Source: Nemopilema nomurai (Eukaryota > Cnidaria > Scyphozoa > Rhizostomeae > Rhizostomatidae). From it: a stretch of DNA of 64,000 bases. Each line of letters opens with the position of its first letter. Position 1 is the first letter of the stretch. A program made the translations under genes and the position numbers. The DNA is taken from positions 62,001 through 126,000 of the forward strand of contig PEDN01001354.1 of the NCBI GenBank assembly GCA_003864495.1, in the 5' to 3' direction. Positions 25,001-38,900 of this stretch are shown piece after piece. The notes under the pieces were generated by a model. The model saw only the letters and a list, made by a program, of their open reading frames with translations. It did not search any database and had not been told where the DNA came from.

Positions 25001-26897
25001 AAGACAGTGCTCTTAGCATGCAAAATTATTTTTGAGATGCTAGAACTTAATAAGATACCAGAATAACAAATTTGAAAGAATTATGGTCAGTCGGAAACGG
25101 GGCGAAAATTCAGATGGGACTGTGATACTTATTCAAGAGTATGAAAATGTGGTGCAGTTGAAGATATTTGGCGGAAAATAACAGCAAACTTTAAGGCAAA
25201 GAAGAGAATAAAGACGTTGTTGGCACTTTCAGCTTCTAGAAACTGCCCCTTCGAAATGTTTACATCCTTCTGAAAAAGATTAGGCTCAGTATCACTACAT
25301 AAACAGTTCAATGCACAAGAACTTGCATTAAATCAACAAAGTGCTTGCTTCCCGCGATTTTTGAATCGCAAACATAAGCACAGTATCAATTTCGACGTCA
25401 GAGCCAAGCGATATTCATAATTATAGTCTTGCAAAAACAGAAATCGCTGAATTTAGGTATGGCGTCATTAAGGAGCAGACAGCTCGTTTTAGCTTGTATG
25501 GTCTGCTCCGCAATATACCGAACATATATGAGGAGGAGAAATAAATGCAAGGACTGCTACACGCCTTTCAAAAAGAGGCACTATGGTGTCTTCTGTAGGA
25601 GAGAGTCAAATGAGGAATTGAAACAATGTCTTTGTGATCGACTTTTCATTCCATATTGTTACAAGATAGTGAATACTAAATCATTATTTGATAACGGTAC
25701 CATAAAAAGCAATTATCTGACAACTTAAATATGAAGAACTCTACTTTTAACGTTCTTTATTTACATATTAAAGGTAATAAATATAATGCTTAAAATGCAG
25801 CTGACCTGAAGGAGGGCTTTCAGCAGGTTTTTTCTATTAAGATGTCCACTCGTAACATGAGGATATAAGTTCAAAATCATAATTACTTCTCCTTTGAACT
25901 CGAAGACTCTTAAACGGAATAATTCTGGCAGGACGATACCGCGAGAATGATTTAGCTGCGAGCTAAGCACGACTTGAGGACTGAGACACAAACGGAAATG
26001 GATCCAAACTGATACAGATTGGCCTTCAGTTTAAGGGGGGACAAATAGCCTGCCAAATGTCATATCTCTGGGGCGCTTCCGATTCAGACCCGGCTTACAA
26101 CCGATTTATTTTTCTTAAGAGTTAACGGAGTTGTAAAATGTTAGAGAAGACTTTTGCAGCGTGTTCAACTTTTATTTACAGGTGAGGATTGATGATTCTG
26201 ATTAACCTTCAGCATTCTATCTACATCTCTGATATGTTTCTGATATGATATGACGTCACCAGGCTGACGTCACCAGGAACACTTTGACATCCAAACAGTG
26301 AATAAGAGTGACCTAATGCGAGTTCATCCAACGTTGCTTCAATAATGACTGCTATTGTCGAGTCATGGACTCAAATGTCCAAGACAGCAATTCTCTGCAA
26401 GCTTCAATTCGGCTTTCAACCTAGGCCGTTCAATTTGGCCCTGGACATGAAGTTTATACTTGCACGTGTGAACGTGTGAACAAAACAAGCCACCATAAAT
26501 CAGTGGCCACAACAACTACCCATAGTTCAGACAATGCGACTCATGGTCAAAAACGGAGGAGCATTCCAATTTCACTTCAATATTGCGTCAGATCGTGGAT
26601 AGAATATTTTTCACATGCCCAAAAACGCCATTTGTGCGATAGGATAATGAAATGATAAGGAAAATTTCAATGCAGCTTTGCAAAGCAAAAACAGTCGATG
26701 GAATCCATATCTTGGCAGCAGCTTGAAAAGAAACCCATTTGATCCTGCACTGTGTTACGTTGAACTCCAGCGGTACCCTTGTTGAAAACAGAAGCAGGAA
26801 GCAAGCAAAACGCTCGCAAATTATTTCAGCATTTGTGGAATTTAATATGTTGTTCGCGTTAGTCTGTTAAGCAACGAACATCGCACTTACATTTGTC

Positions 26898-26993
26898 TCA
26901 TTGCAGGACGCAAAAGGAACTCTTTGTCTGAGGCTGCACAGGTTTGGCGGGTTGAAGGTTGTTGTAGTTCACGATCTCTGCTTTTATAACACG
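26898..26993 (-). CDS. RAB28: RAB28 exon 8 (C-terminal tail, CaaX box)
   Basis: The acceptor is ACGCCAG at 26994-26995. Encodes [12 protein letters not shown] and the tail ending SSFCVLQ before TGA. An alternative AG at 27035-27036 is out of phase with exon 7, so I rejected it. Confidence 0.93.
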   Translation of the reverse strand, partial: RVIKAEIVNYNNLQPAKPVQPQTKSSFCVLQ

Positions 26994-29900
26994 CTGGCGT
27001 TTAGTTAAGGAGTCAAATAATCGCGTTAAGGGGTCTAAAAAAGGAAAGCAGCTGGTAACACATGACACAGTAGACAAAGGCTCCTTGAGTAAAGTATAAG
27101 TTGCTATCAATGCAATAATTGTCTCCTTATTCTCCCAAACAACTTTAATCGAAAACAGTTATTCAAGGGGGCAAGACTAAAAGATTCTATTGTAGCAAAT
27201 AGTGAAGTATCAAAGGCCATGTTATTGCATCTTGGCTTCAATGAAATCAACAATGAAAGACCTTTTTGCATATGACAACATTCCGCTTGGAAATATTCAG
27301 AAATAAAAAAGGTTGGGTATTTATCGTAGAAAAACAAAAATGCATTACTGCCGGAATTCCACCATAAACAGAGAGTTCATTAAGGTGTAGCATACTTTTG
27401 CAATATTTAACTCCAAATGGTTGTGCAGAAGAAATTTTGGAATTTTTAGCGTAATCTTGTATTCAAAATGGCGCATAAATTGAAGTCTAGAAAATAAACA
27501 ACTAATAATTTGAGAGATCTAATATTTAAACTGACTCGCGGCATTCGTGTTTATCCCGTCAGAAACAAACCGAGTTCATAGTCTAAATGAGAAGTGACGT
27601 CACGCATTACCCATAATTCCGCTGGACATGACCGAATATGACACCAAAAACTCTTCTAGCCTCTGCTTACATTAGACGCAGCTTCAAACACAAACTGCTT
27701 CAAACGAGGTATTCCATATCTCGCGGTATGCAACGAATACCAACTTTATAAAAATCACACTTCAACATTGGCCATGCAAAAAGGCATATGATACGTCATG
27801 GATATTCATATTCATATTCATATTCATATAGCATATTCATACGTCTTGGATTAGATTGAATGGACATGGCTCCTACTGACATATGACATATGAAGCATAT
27901 GAAAACGAGCATTACAAGCATAGGACTATTGAAACATAGGAAAACGTTTCATCAAAAAAACAGACTTTTCAGTAGCCCATTCGAACTCGGTCTTTCCATA
28001 TCAACGTAGCTAAGAGCCGTATTGTTCTGCAAATTACTCATCTTTACCAACTTCTTTAATTTTCAGAATAGCTCAATAGCATGGGAAATACGTGTTTGTC
28101 ATTCAATTTTTTATACGAACCACTAATTACTGGGCTAGACTGATTGAACTTTCTTGTTAAAGAAGTCGAAGCTCGATTGTTATTTCCATTCTAAGTAATG
28201 CTAATAAAGAATCATTTAGGTGATCCAAGTTAAATCTTCTGAGCGATTTCTTTGTTGTCGAAGTAGGTCTTTGCCTGAACTACGGGGGCCCGACGCCCAT
28301 GGGGTAAATGAAGCAAAGCATTCGAAAGCTGTCGCAACAAGGTATTTAATAAACCCCCTTGACTCCAAACTGCTATTAATTCGTTACTTATTCTTGACCA
28401 CTTAAGGTTGGTGTTAGACCATTTGCCGAGACCATTTGCTTTAACTAGGATGAATTTCGTGAACAGTGTTTAAAATTATTGCGAAAACTGCAGAGGACTC
28501 ACAAAGCTTCATATGATAATGGATAAACAAAAAACGATACCAGTTCTAGTTTGCTGTCTGCTAAAATAACTGCTCTGAATTTTCATGAATTTTTGCTTGC
28601 AGCATTCTTTGGGCGGGTTTTAAAAATCAGGAAATTTTTGGGGGATAGAATGCACGCGATATCGAACTGGGACTCTTATCCAATATCACGTGAATAAGGA
28701 GACTTGGTGAGGATTAGCGTTTTGCGATTTCTAATTGCGTGCAGGCAACTGAAAAGGAAACAGCGCGAATCAAAACAATCCATGCAATATTTCATGATGG
28801 CAGATAATGTCGTGTTAAACACTAATAATATGATTTAATGAGAGGATACGGATGTTTTCTCCACTTCAGCTTTGGATAATTTCACTCCGAGAATTTCCGC
28901 AGCGATTTTCCTGAAGCAATAATCGACCTACGACAAAACGCGAATATCAAAGCACGGAACTATGAGCGGGATATGTGAACGGTAGGCCTTCGGGTGTCAC
29001 AAAACGATGCATAAGAATCAAGGTATGAAATCGGATTGCATACTAATGATAATGGTATGAAGACATTAAAAGTCTAGACGTCGAAATCGTGTCAGTGTAG
29101 AAAGGTGGATACGGTGACTAAAAATAGGATAAAGTCACCGTCAGGATAAAACGGGAAATATTATCACGGCCGCGTTCAATGATAGGTTGGGATGAGTGCC
29201 GCTTATGGGGTGTGGGGGGATAATTGGAAAGCTTGATAACCCCCAGGGGATTTCGCAGACAGCCACGTAGGGTGAGGTTAGGGGGCCTGGAAACAAGGAT
29301 TGAGAATTGCAAAGGGTGAAAAGTTCGCGATATCCGAGAGCTGCAATGTTGAAATATATCAAAAAGTATCAAAGTACAGCAATTTGTAGGGAAAAAGTTA
29401 GAGTAAAGGTGTTTTTGTACTGAAAATGATGACTGAATCAAAAGAAAGAAAAAGCATTGCAGTTAATGAAAGCATAAAAAATCATTAGAATTGTGATAGT
29501 ACCGAGAAGCCTTTGCATAAAATCAAAGTGAGACACTGCATTGAATCAAGAACGAGGTATTCTTGAAGACGACTCACAAAATGTGACGTGATTAAATCTG
29601 TGGCAGGACTAAAATGGAGCTTAAGCAAGAGATATGAAGAGGAAGAAGCAGAGCCATTGCGCCCAAAACAACATGTCATACCACAAATCACCAAGACTCT
29701 CATCGCTAGCACTGTAGGCCATTGTGTGACGTACGCTCAGAAACAAGAAGCAAAAATGACCGTGGCTCAATTGCAACGTATACGCCCTGCCTAAAGAAGG
29801 AGGAAACCAGACCATCTTTTCCCAATTAAATCTTCCAAGTTAACTTATCATGCTCTTACTTCGAAATACGTCTGTAAAAAACAATCGCTGAGGCCATTAC

Positions 29901-32900
29901 AGTCAGCAGTTACCCAATTCTTACAATAAATAATTTCACTCTGAAAGTTGCTGCCGTTGTTTTTATATTGTAATTCATCATTCCTGTATAATACTTGAGT
30001 ATAATACATGCGATTATATTCTTAAATCTTCGGAAAGAATAGGGCAATGACTTTCCCTTGCTACATCCCAGAAAGATGCCATTACAGAAGGAGAAAAGTT
30101 GGTCTGACTACTTTGTGCTTCGGGATTCCTAGCATTAAGATCGAAAGACCGATGTGCTAACAAAAGGATCAATTTTGTCTTTCCCTCTATTTCTTGCTTG
30201 CTTTGATTTTGAACGATTTGCATGCAATACAGTGTGTAAAAATTTGCATTCTCTTTGATAAGGATGAAAGGCAGGAGATCTTTCGTGCAGAGAGCAGGAA
30301 GACTAACAGACTGCCTGATCAAAGAACCTGTGTGCATACCGACCATAAGAGGCATGATTGACCATACGTAGACTATTGGGTAAACCTGTAAGATTCAAGC
30401 TACGAAATGTCTACGAATCGTGTGTGGGCGCCTTGGTGTAGTTTATGCTCGATTCCACTTTGGTGTGGAAACAACAACGCTGATTCGCGCAGCCTTTGTA
30501 GCCAACGTTCTATTTAAAACAGCAGAGTAATCTTGAAGGCAATACAGACTTAAGGATAACCCCGTAGTGGTTTGAGAGAGATAAAGAGCTCTTTCTGGTA
30601 GAAAACTCTGATTCAAAGGAGCGAACCTTGATAAGGAAGTAGGAAACACCGTCACCCTTCATGCACTCGACAGAAAATAGGACAAGAAGCCACAGCTTCC
30701 GATGGGATTTCAACAGAAGCTCCAGTGAACATCGCACTCTGAGGAGGTCAAACGGAACCTGGCTGGCATGTCTTTCTTCTTCAGATGCCTGTGGCCCAGT
30801 GTTGGTCACAACGGCAGAGACAACGGGACACTTAATTAGAAAACCAACAGAAAAGTCTTGAGTCTATTTCAGTCCGTGGACATGGTCGACATCTGATACG
30901 CATGCTCTTAGGTTAAGTTATTTGAAAGGTATAATTGTCATTGTGCATCAATGAATGGCAAGAATTTTCTGTCGCAGCGTCTTGAGACTCTTCTGACATC
31001 GTCTGCAAAATAACTAGTCGTATTTCTACGGCCACCAAGTTGGTTTCTTGCTCAAAGTATGACAGGTATGAAGGAGAAGGTACGATGAATTAACGAAGGC
31101 ATTCATCCATTGCTTGCACGTTTGGGCTCACCCAATGCTAACCAAACAATTACTGTACATAAACCAAATGGTATTCGAAATCTGACCTAGCAAATTGAGC
31201 ACAAGTAGCACGCAGACAAATGATATTCGAAAAAGTTGAAACGTGCTCGTCATTCAGGAGTAGTTCCCTATCCCCACCCTTTGCGGATGCAGTCTTAACT
31301 TGATATTGCACCTATTCATTTAATCTAAAAAGGGTCAATCTGTAAAAAGGATCTCACGGATTGCATTAGTAGAATATCCAGTAATTATGATCAAACAAGG
31401 CTGGAAACCGCGAGCAATAGGCGTGGAAGGGTACACCAACATCTGGTCAAGTCCAGAATGACTTGTTTAACATAATGTTAATCTAGTTTCTTACCGTTCT
31501 TCCTTTTAAAATCCATTCTCTTTGCAAATTACCGATTACCTCAAACTAAGCCAATGTCAGTCAAGAAAAATTAGATGATATTATCTTGCTACGGATTTAG
31601 TGCCAACTAAAGAAAAGAATCATTTAACTGCAAGAAGTAACGAAAACCAAAATTTCACAGCTCAGTGGATTTGCTACCAGAGTGCAATGCTAGCAGTGTA
31701 CGAATCGTTTATTGATCGCTTGATTGCTAGTCAGTGTCATATCCCTCGGAGTGTTGCTCAGAGCCAACCTTTTGGTTGTTAATGAGAGTCTTATCCCTCG
31801 AAGTGTTGCTGATTGCCTACGTTTTGGTGGTTAATTGGAGTCATATCCCTTGGAGTGTTGCTCAGAGCCAACCTTTTGGTTGTTAATGAGAGTCATATCC
31901 CTCGAAGTGTTGCTGATTGCCTACGTTTTGGTGGTTAATTAGAGTCATATCCCTCGGAGTGTTGCGCAGAGCCACCCTTTTGGTTGTTAATTAGAGTCAT
32001 ATTCCTTGGAGTGTTGCTGATTGCCTACGTTTTGGTGGTTAATTAGAGTCATATCCCTCGGAGTGTTGCGCAGAGCCACCCTTTTGGTTGTTAATTAGAG
32101 TCATATTCCTTGGAGTGTTGCTGATTGCCTACGTTTTGGTGGTTAATTAGGGTCATATCCCTCGGAGTGTTGCTCAGAGCCAACCTTTTGGTTGTTAATG
32201 AGAGTCATATCCCTTGGAGAGTTGCTGATTGCCTACCTAGCACTCACGTCACTGTGGTATCTAAAACGTTTCAATATATTTTGGTCCCATTGAGAAAACA
32301 GTGAAGGAAGTGTTCATTTGCCAAGTGACGAGTTGAGGGTACGTGGGAGTGAACAAAAGCAGCTATCATAAACACTTGCTCTGTTGAATATTTTACTGTT
32401 GTAGATTATGTTGGGCATTTGCTGGTGACATTATTCTGATTTTAACGAATTATAAATCAAACCAGACTGAAGATTGTCCTTTAGCATAATGGCCCAAATA
32501 TTCTAACAACTTCAACAAATAAACACATGTTTCGCGGAAACTCAGAGTATTAGGACGTCGAATGAAGACCAGAGAAACTAAGGAAGAAAAATAGTAAGTT
32601 GCGTGTCGGGAAGCACGCGAGAAGAGCTACAAACACGCGCACTTCACTTTGCCCTTTATTGCGAGCAATAAGCATGAATTAACCCTTCTATTCCCTGAAG
32701 AATCCGCGTGAGAAAGCAACATACACTCGATTCATACGAACACAAAGTTAGGTATGGAAAAGAGACCACTTGTGAACGAGGCTGTCTGGAAATGGATAAC
32801 ACAAATTCATTTTACGGCATGGCTTAGCATCAAAAGGCGCATGCCATATAACAGTGGTTCGCCATAAATTCTAAAGAAAAGCGTGAAAACAAAATATAGT

Positions 32901-35900
32901 AACGGAATGATGTTTACCTGGTCCCCCGTTTTGGCTGATATGAAAAAGCTGAAATGAATGAAATTCTAGAATTGAGTATCTATTTAATATATCTAAATTG
33001 CAATTTTGATTAGAAAGCAAAGACAAAAAAACGTCCTTGGATGCGAGAGAAAATTATACATGGTTATAGGATGGTTTAAAACAGTATGGCTAGTAAGGTA
33101 AGTGAAAATTGAGATTAGAAAACTGTAAAGGAAGATTAGGAGAAAACAACATATGACATAGGCCGGTCTCAAAGGTTTCTAAAGATGAAGAAGATGATAG
33201 AATTGCAGTAATATGACTTGTGAATGCGAAGGGAGAGGAAAGTGAGGAAACAATCTGAGTATACACGCAATGGGGGAAAACTGGGAAAGGACAAATAGAG
33301 AAGAGAAAGAGAAAAAAGGACAAAGGGAAGACGAAACAGAAAAAGTAAATATAATGGAAATTACACGATAAGAAAGAAATAATAGAGTGAAAAAATGAAA
33401 ATAGAAATCTAAAAACTAGTTCCGCTTTTTCTTGCCATTGTGAAGTTTTGTACCGGAAAATAGAAAGTGGGAAGGCGTGGAAGAGAAAGGTGGGTAAGGG
33501 AAAGAAGGATGATAAGAAATGAAGGAAGATACAACAACAAAAATAATATGAATAAAAGATTGCAGAAAAGTAGAAGATGAATATACAAAGGTATGGGGAA
33601 ACGGGGAAAACAGAGAAGTCGGAAGGAGGAATTAGAGGAAAAAGGGAATTAGACAGATGGATGATGAAGAACCAGAATAGAATAAATGTGATAGCAAAGC
33701 AAGTGATATTTGGAAAATAAAAAGGAGCCAGAAAATAAAACAGAAAGAGATGAAGATGAGGGGGACAGGAATAAAAGAAAAGGGTAGGGCGGGATGGAAA
33801 AACAGAGAAAGAACAATGAAGAAGCAAGAAAAAAGTAGAACGAACAAGGTAGAAAGGACAAAGGAAATAAAAAAATCTGAGTACCAATGACATATACAAA
33901 TCATTCAAGTATACTCAAATGAGTAAAGTTTACAAATAATTCATGTACATTCAAATGAAAAAGTTTACAAATCATTCAAGTATACTCAAATGAAAAAGTT
34001 TACAAATAATTCAAGTATACTCAAATGAATAAACTTTAAAAATCATTCAAGCATATGAAAAAGAAAAAGTTTACAAATAATTCAAGCACATTCAACGATA
34101 CCTATGCATGTTGTTGTTTAACGCAAATTCCGCATGTTTCTCCGCTTTGACAATACGCATGTGCTCCAAATCAACTGAGGAGAGAATCACAGTTTGCTAA
34201 GCATAAAATAGGACATAACTGGTAGAAAACAGACAGGCAAATACATTAATTTACATCAAATATGTTATTGAATACATACTAACATCATCAGATTGGTTTA
34301 CATGTAATAGCTACCCCGAATTAAACATCTCATGATTTGTAGCTCTCCAAACTGAATATTTATCAAAATTCAAATTCTTGCTAACTGTACAAAGGACGCG
34401 CAGCTTAATTTGCTATCATTTGATACTCCCTATTAATTGATATTCGCAATCAACTGTATGAAGGATTGCGAATATCAACTATCATTTAATCATCTTGCGG
34501 ATGAAATTAGTCTCAACATTGAGACAAAAAATTTGGAGCAACTTTAAATGGCTACATATTGTGAAATAAAGTACATTGAATAAAGCTTAAAGTTAATAAA
34601 CTCGTCTAAATATTGGCCGACTAAATCAATGAGAATATTTCCTTAAACTTTGGTAGAAAAAAATGTGAAAGGCTTAGCATGTAAAGTTCCACAATCTCCA
34701 TTAAGGAGAGGATTGTCTTTAATGTGAGATTCTCGGAATTTTGGAAAGAACTCTCCAATATTTGCTTCTTTTATAAAACATGGAACTTTCACATTGGCAC
34801 ATATAGTAAATACTTAAATCGAATAGAAAGTTATATGAGCTATAGCCTCAGCAAAATTTCTAATACGAGTTATAATTTCTTTTCACTTTCATATGTTCAC
34901 TAACAGGCACATGAAATTGTGACACCAAAAAATTATGTAGTTGAACTCTTTGGACACGTCTGTGCAAAAATCATCGTAAACAACGTTTTATGTTCTAAAG
35001 CAAAATGCAACTATATAGTTTCCTGCATCATTTCTAATTAAATCCCTAGAAGGTATAGTCCACCTTCTGCAAGTACGTTTCTAAATCTACAACTTATCAA
35101 GCTGCAGAATACCCTTTAATTAGACATTTTTCTATCAATCAATCAATTACGTTCTTTGTCTTTTCTCCAAGAACGTTCCTTGTCACTCTAAAAAGTTCAC
35201 GTAGAGTTGCGACACGCAACGTTAGGTGGCTTGGTTTGAAATTTTCAAGATACGTCTTTACAACATCATCGAACAGTACATTTTATGTTCTAAAGCAAGC
35301 TGGAATTATAATGAGTTATCATTTCGACATCATATCAAATCAAATCTGTTTGCTTGAAACTACCAGCACTTTGAACCACTTAATACTAGCAGTCATACTT
35401 GAAAGCGGCCCCTCTTTATTGATAAACCTTAATTAAGCAACAAAATTTGTTTTTAGGCTTCCCATTTCCCAATTTCCCTTATACTTTCATTATACCTTCC
35501 ACCATAGCCACTTAAGAAAGCTTTAGGGTCGTCATGCGTAATACACTTGAATGCTTATCTTAGTTGTTTAGGGTTTGCACCAGTTAATGATAGACAAGGC
35601 ATGCACTCTGGGAGTAAGGGATAATTTTGCCTCGCCCAGTACAGTACTTATCCAATTACCCCACCCCCGTTTATCCGGATTCCAATTATCCGGTCCGTAA
35701 AAAGGGGGAGAAAACCTTTATGAAGAATTTGCGAAACTTTCGATGATATGTTGGGAAAGTTTTCCTGCCTTTTTAAAAAAGGGTAATCTTGTCCTGCCAA
35801 CATTTGGACACCCTTTGCTTAATTTGCACATTTTTGCACAATTTGCAAAGAAATTAAAAATTACAACTTAAAATTTATTGTGGGGGCCCTGGTTCTGCAA

Positions 35901-38900
35901 TTCCTGTTTCAGTATGAATCCATTTGTTATTTTGTGGCAATAAATTGAAGAAATAGAAGGTAGAAACAAGAAGTCAAAATTCAAAGCGAAAAGATATTTG
36001 CAAGGAAATGGAACACAGCTGGGGAAAATGTATCCGGATATTTTCCGAAGCAATATCGCAAATGTGTGAGTGGCATATTTTTTTCTATCGCCATGTATTC
36101 TTGTCAGTTTAAAAGCAATTCTCATCATGGCAAGAAAGTCTGCGCAAAAATGAAAGAGAGCGTGTCTCTCCATTGAAAATAAGCTAGATGTTTGAAGCGT
36201 GAGGCATCGCGCATGCAGTCAAAGATTTATTTATATTCTAAGAGTATTTAGTGTCTTACAGTAGTTTGTAACGTGTGCTTCTGAAATATAATTGCTCAAA
36301 ACCAATATTGTTTATTTATGATGGTTTCTGCAGTCTTTAGCATTTTTTCGATTATCCGGATAATTGAATAAGTACTGTAGCACGCACTGTGACTGCATAG
36401 CTCTAATGAGCTCAGCTCACATATTTTCGACTTGCTTGGTTGAGAACGGCTGATTAAAGTAGCCCTAAGTTACGCGGAGAATTGGTTATGCCTTATTTAT
36501 TTTATGTGAATTTGATGCATTCATGTAACAAAGTGATGCATTGCTGCATTCGTTAAACGACAAAAGTATTGAAAATAATGAAGGAAATTCTCTCTTTTTG
36601 ATAGAAAACAAATCAGTTCACAACTGCTACTTGTAATCAACAGCTCGATGGAGTCATCAGCTAACCAGGTCGGTTATTATTCCACTGAGTGCGTTACCAC
36701 ACCAGCTTCATAACATTGAAAAGGTTTGACCACAGCAGCAGTTTGCAATGGCCACGTTTCGCTTTTCACTTCATTTTCAATTTAGAGCGCCCAAATTTCA
36801 GCTCTTAGCATCCGTCGAATCTCCTCGAACACACCATAGGTAGCAGTCTAGAGGGTGTGCATTGAAAACATTCTTGCTTCAGGTGTATTGACCTGGTAGA
36901 TCATAGGTTGCTACTCCGAGTCTCAAGCCTGAAGCAATTGGCAGTCATCACATGGAAATACCCTCCGTCAACGCACTGACAACAAGGGAGTACACCTACC
37001 TTTGTTCCCTACAAGCGCCAAATAAGGCAGCACAGCATCTTTGCCATGTGTTGACTTTATGACGTCAAGCCAGTCACTAATGTTTTCGAAACTGCTATGA
37101 TTGGTTACATCGTATATCATGAGCACAGCCTAAAAGAAAACAAAGTCTACTCATTCCCTTTCTTATTTCGTCAAAGATAACGCCTTACTTGCAACGCCAT
37201 TACTGGGATGTTTAAGTATAGAAACGTTTTCAAGCAGTTCATCCCAAGGTATAATCATAGAAATCGCTAGTACCATTGTCATTGACAAATAGATTGCCTG
37301 GGTTGCGAGCGATAATGAGGTCGGCCGAGATGAACATAAAGCAAACATAAAACTTTATGGCAACACATGAAGCTGTTTGGGGTTTAAAACTTATCGAATG
37401 CTAGCAGGTAAAAGCCACAAATGGGAAATTGCTTATGTATAGTTTCAAATTCCTTTTGGTAGGCTGCTGAGTGGTCAATTCATGATGACGATACACGGTT
37501 TATATTGCAAAATTAGTTGTCACCGAGATTATATCAGTTCAGCCTTGATACCAAACTCAGACTTGGAGAAGGTCCAAATTTCAACGAAATTAAATTTGCA
37601 CTTCTGTAGACTTGTCTCACACGTATCTGCATGTTTCTTATTTCATTCGATAAATTAAGTTTCATTTATTGAATTATATCAATTATCAGTTGGGTCTCTC
37701 ATGTGATTAATTAGTTTTAAATGAATGCTTTCAGAAAATTGACAGTAATAATTATTCTTCAAAGATTAAAAAAGAGTTGTTATTGATGTTCCCTGCTATT
37801 GTGTTGAAACTAAAACTAATTGAAATTAACTTAATCAAACTTCAGATAGTGTATATAAACTTTCGATCTTTTCCTAATTGAACTTTTCCCTATGCTTCTG
37901 TTTCGCTAATGGTATCAAGAATTATGACGCAAAAGAGAGCTTTCGCTGTCACAATAATTAATACCAAGAGAGATAAGGGTAGAACAGCTCTTTTGCATTG
38001 GCTTCAATTGCTTGGCAGGAGTAATGGCAGCCTATCTGGGGGCTTTGTTTGCCCTACACTCGCCCCGGTCTGTGAATGAATTGCAGACTAAATTTTTCTC
38101 TTCTGTTTTCAAGTGGTTTGAGCAAAACAATACAGGGAATCCAGTTGTTGTCCGTCTAAACTGTTTTATTGCATGCATAGCACAGAGCATCATGTCCACA
38201 TTTTGTGTAAAAATGTAACATCATTTCACTTGATGTTTGAAAAATTTATGTTTGAAAACATTTGCAGTTTGGAAAATATAAACATTCCATATTGACACCT
38301 TAGAGAGACTAAATAAACAAAAATCTATGGCCCATAAAATATGCCTGGGAAATATGCTATCAGTTGGTTACATTCACTAACCACAAAGCATTGTCAGTTC
38401 CTGGTAAACAATTTCATTGACCGAGCAGTCATCTGACTATTCTAGGGCCACAAAAAATTAAGTGAGTTCTTAGCTGACAGATTGTTATATGGATCTTTTA
38501 ATAAGAGATTATGCAGCCAGCTTTAGGTGCAATGGCGACATATATGACATTTATCAGTTAAATGAAATGAAATAGTTGAATGAACTGAATAATGATTTAA
38601 TGATAATAACAAAAAGATCTCCATAATATATATTTAAAAGAGAGCAATGTGTCACAAATACCTGTGCTCCAAAAAGATATGTTTCCAGCATATTGCCACC
38701 AAGTTGCTGACCACCAATGTCCCATACTTGTAAGGTGACATTGATGTTCCCTAAAAAGTGACATCCAATTTGTAAAGATTTGTATTTTAAGATATACTTA
38801 TCGTATGTACAAGAAATAGAGTTCTAAAGTGACAAAATGTCATAAAAACATACTTTGGAGATTTTTTAATCTTCAATCTACCATATACCAACTGATATTA

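Larger units (their letters stand above)
14620..26897. other. Gene-poor intergenic stretch between Sprouty and RAB28
   Basis: About 12 kb without a recognisable gene. It contains tandem repeats (16360-16411, 18197-18478), a CAT-type microsatellite (about 21880-22075) and a homopolymer C run near 18984-19000. The short open frames here show no family motif and are mostly broken in the adjoining sequence. Confidence 0.5.

Noticed and set aside
27035..27110. Upstream extension of RAB28 exon 8 (alternative acceptor at 27035-27036)
   Set aside because: Out of phase with exon 7; the acceptor at 26994-26995 gives an ungapped family alignment.
33090..33908. 272-codon open frame on the minus strand, rich in Phe, Ser and Leu
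   Set aside because: It follows the purine-rich tract exactly, has no domain, is extremely biased in composition, and lies inside a RAB28 intron.
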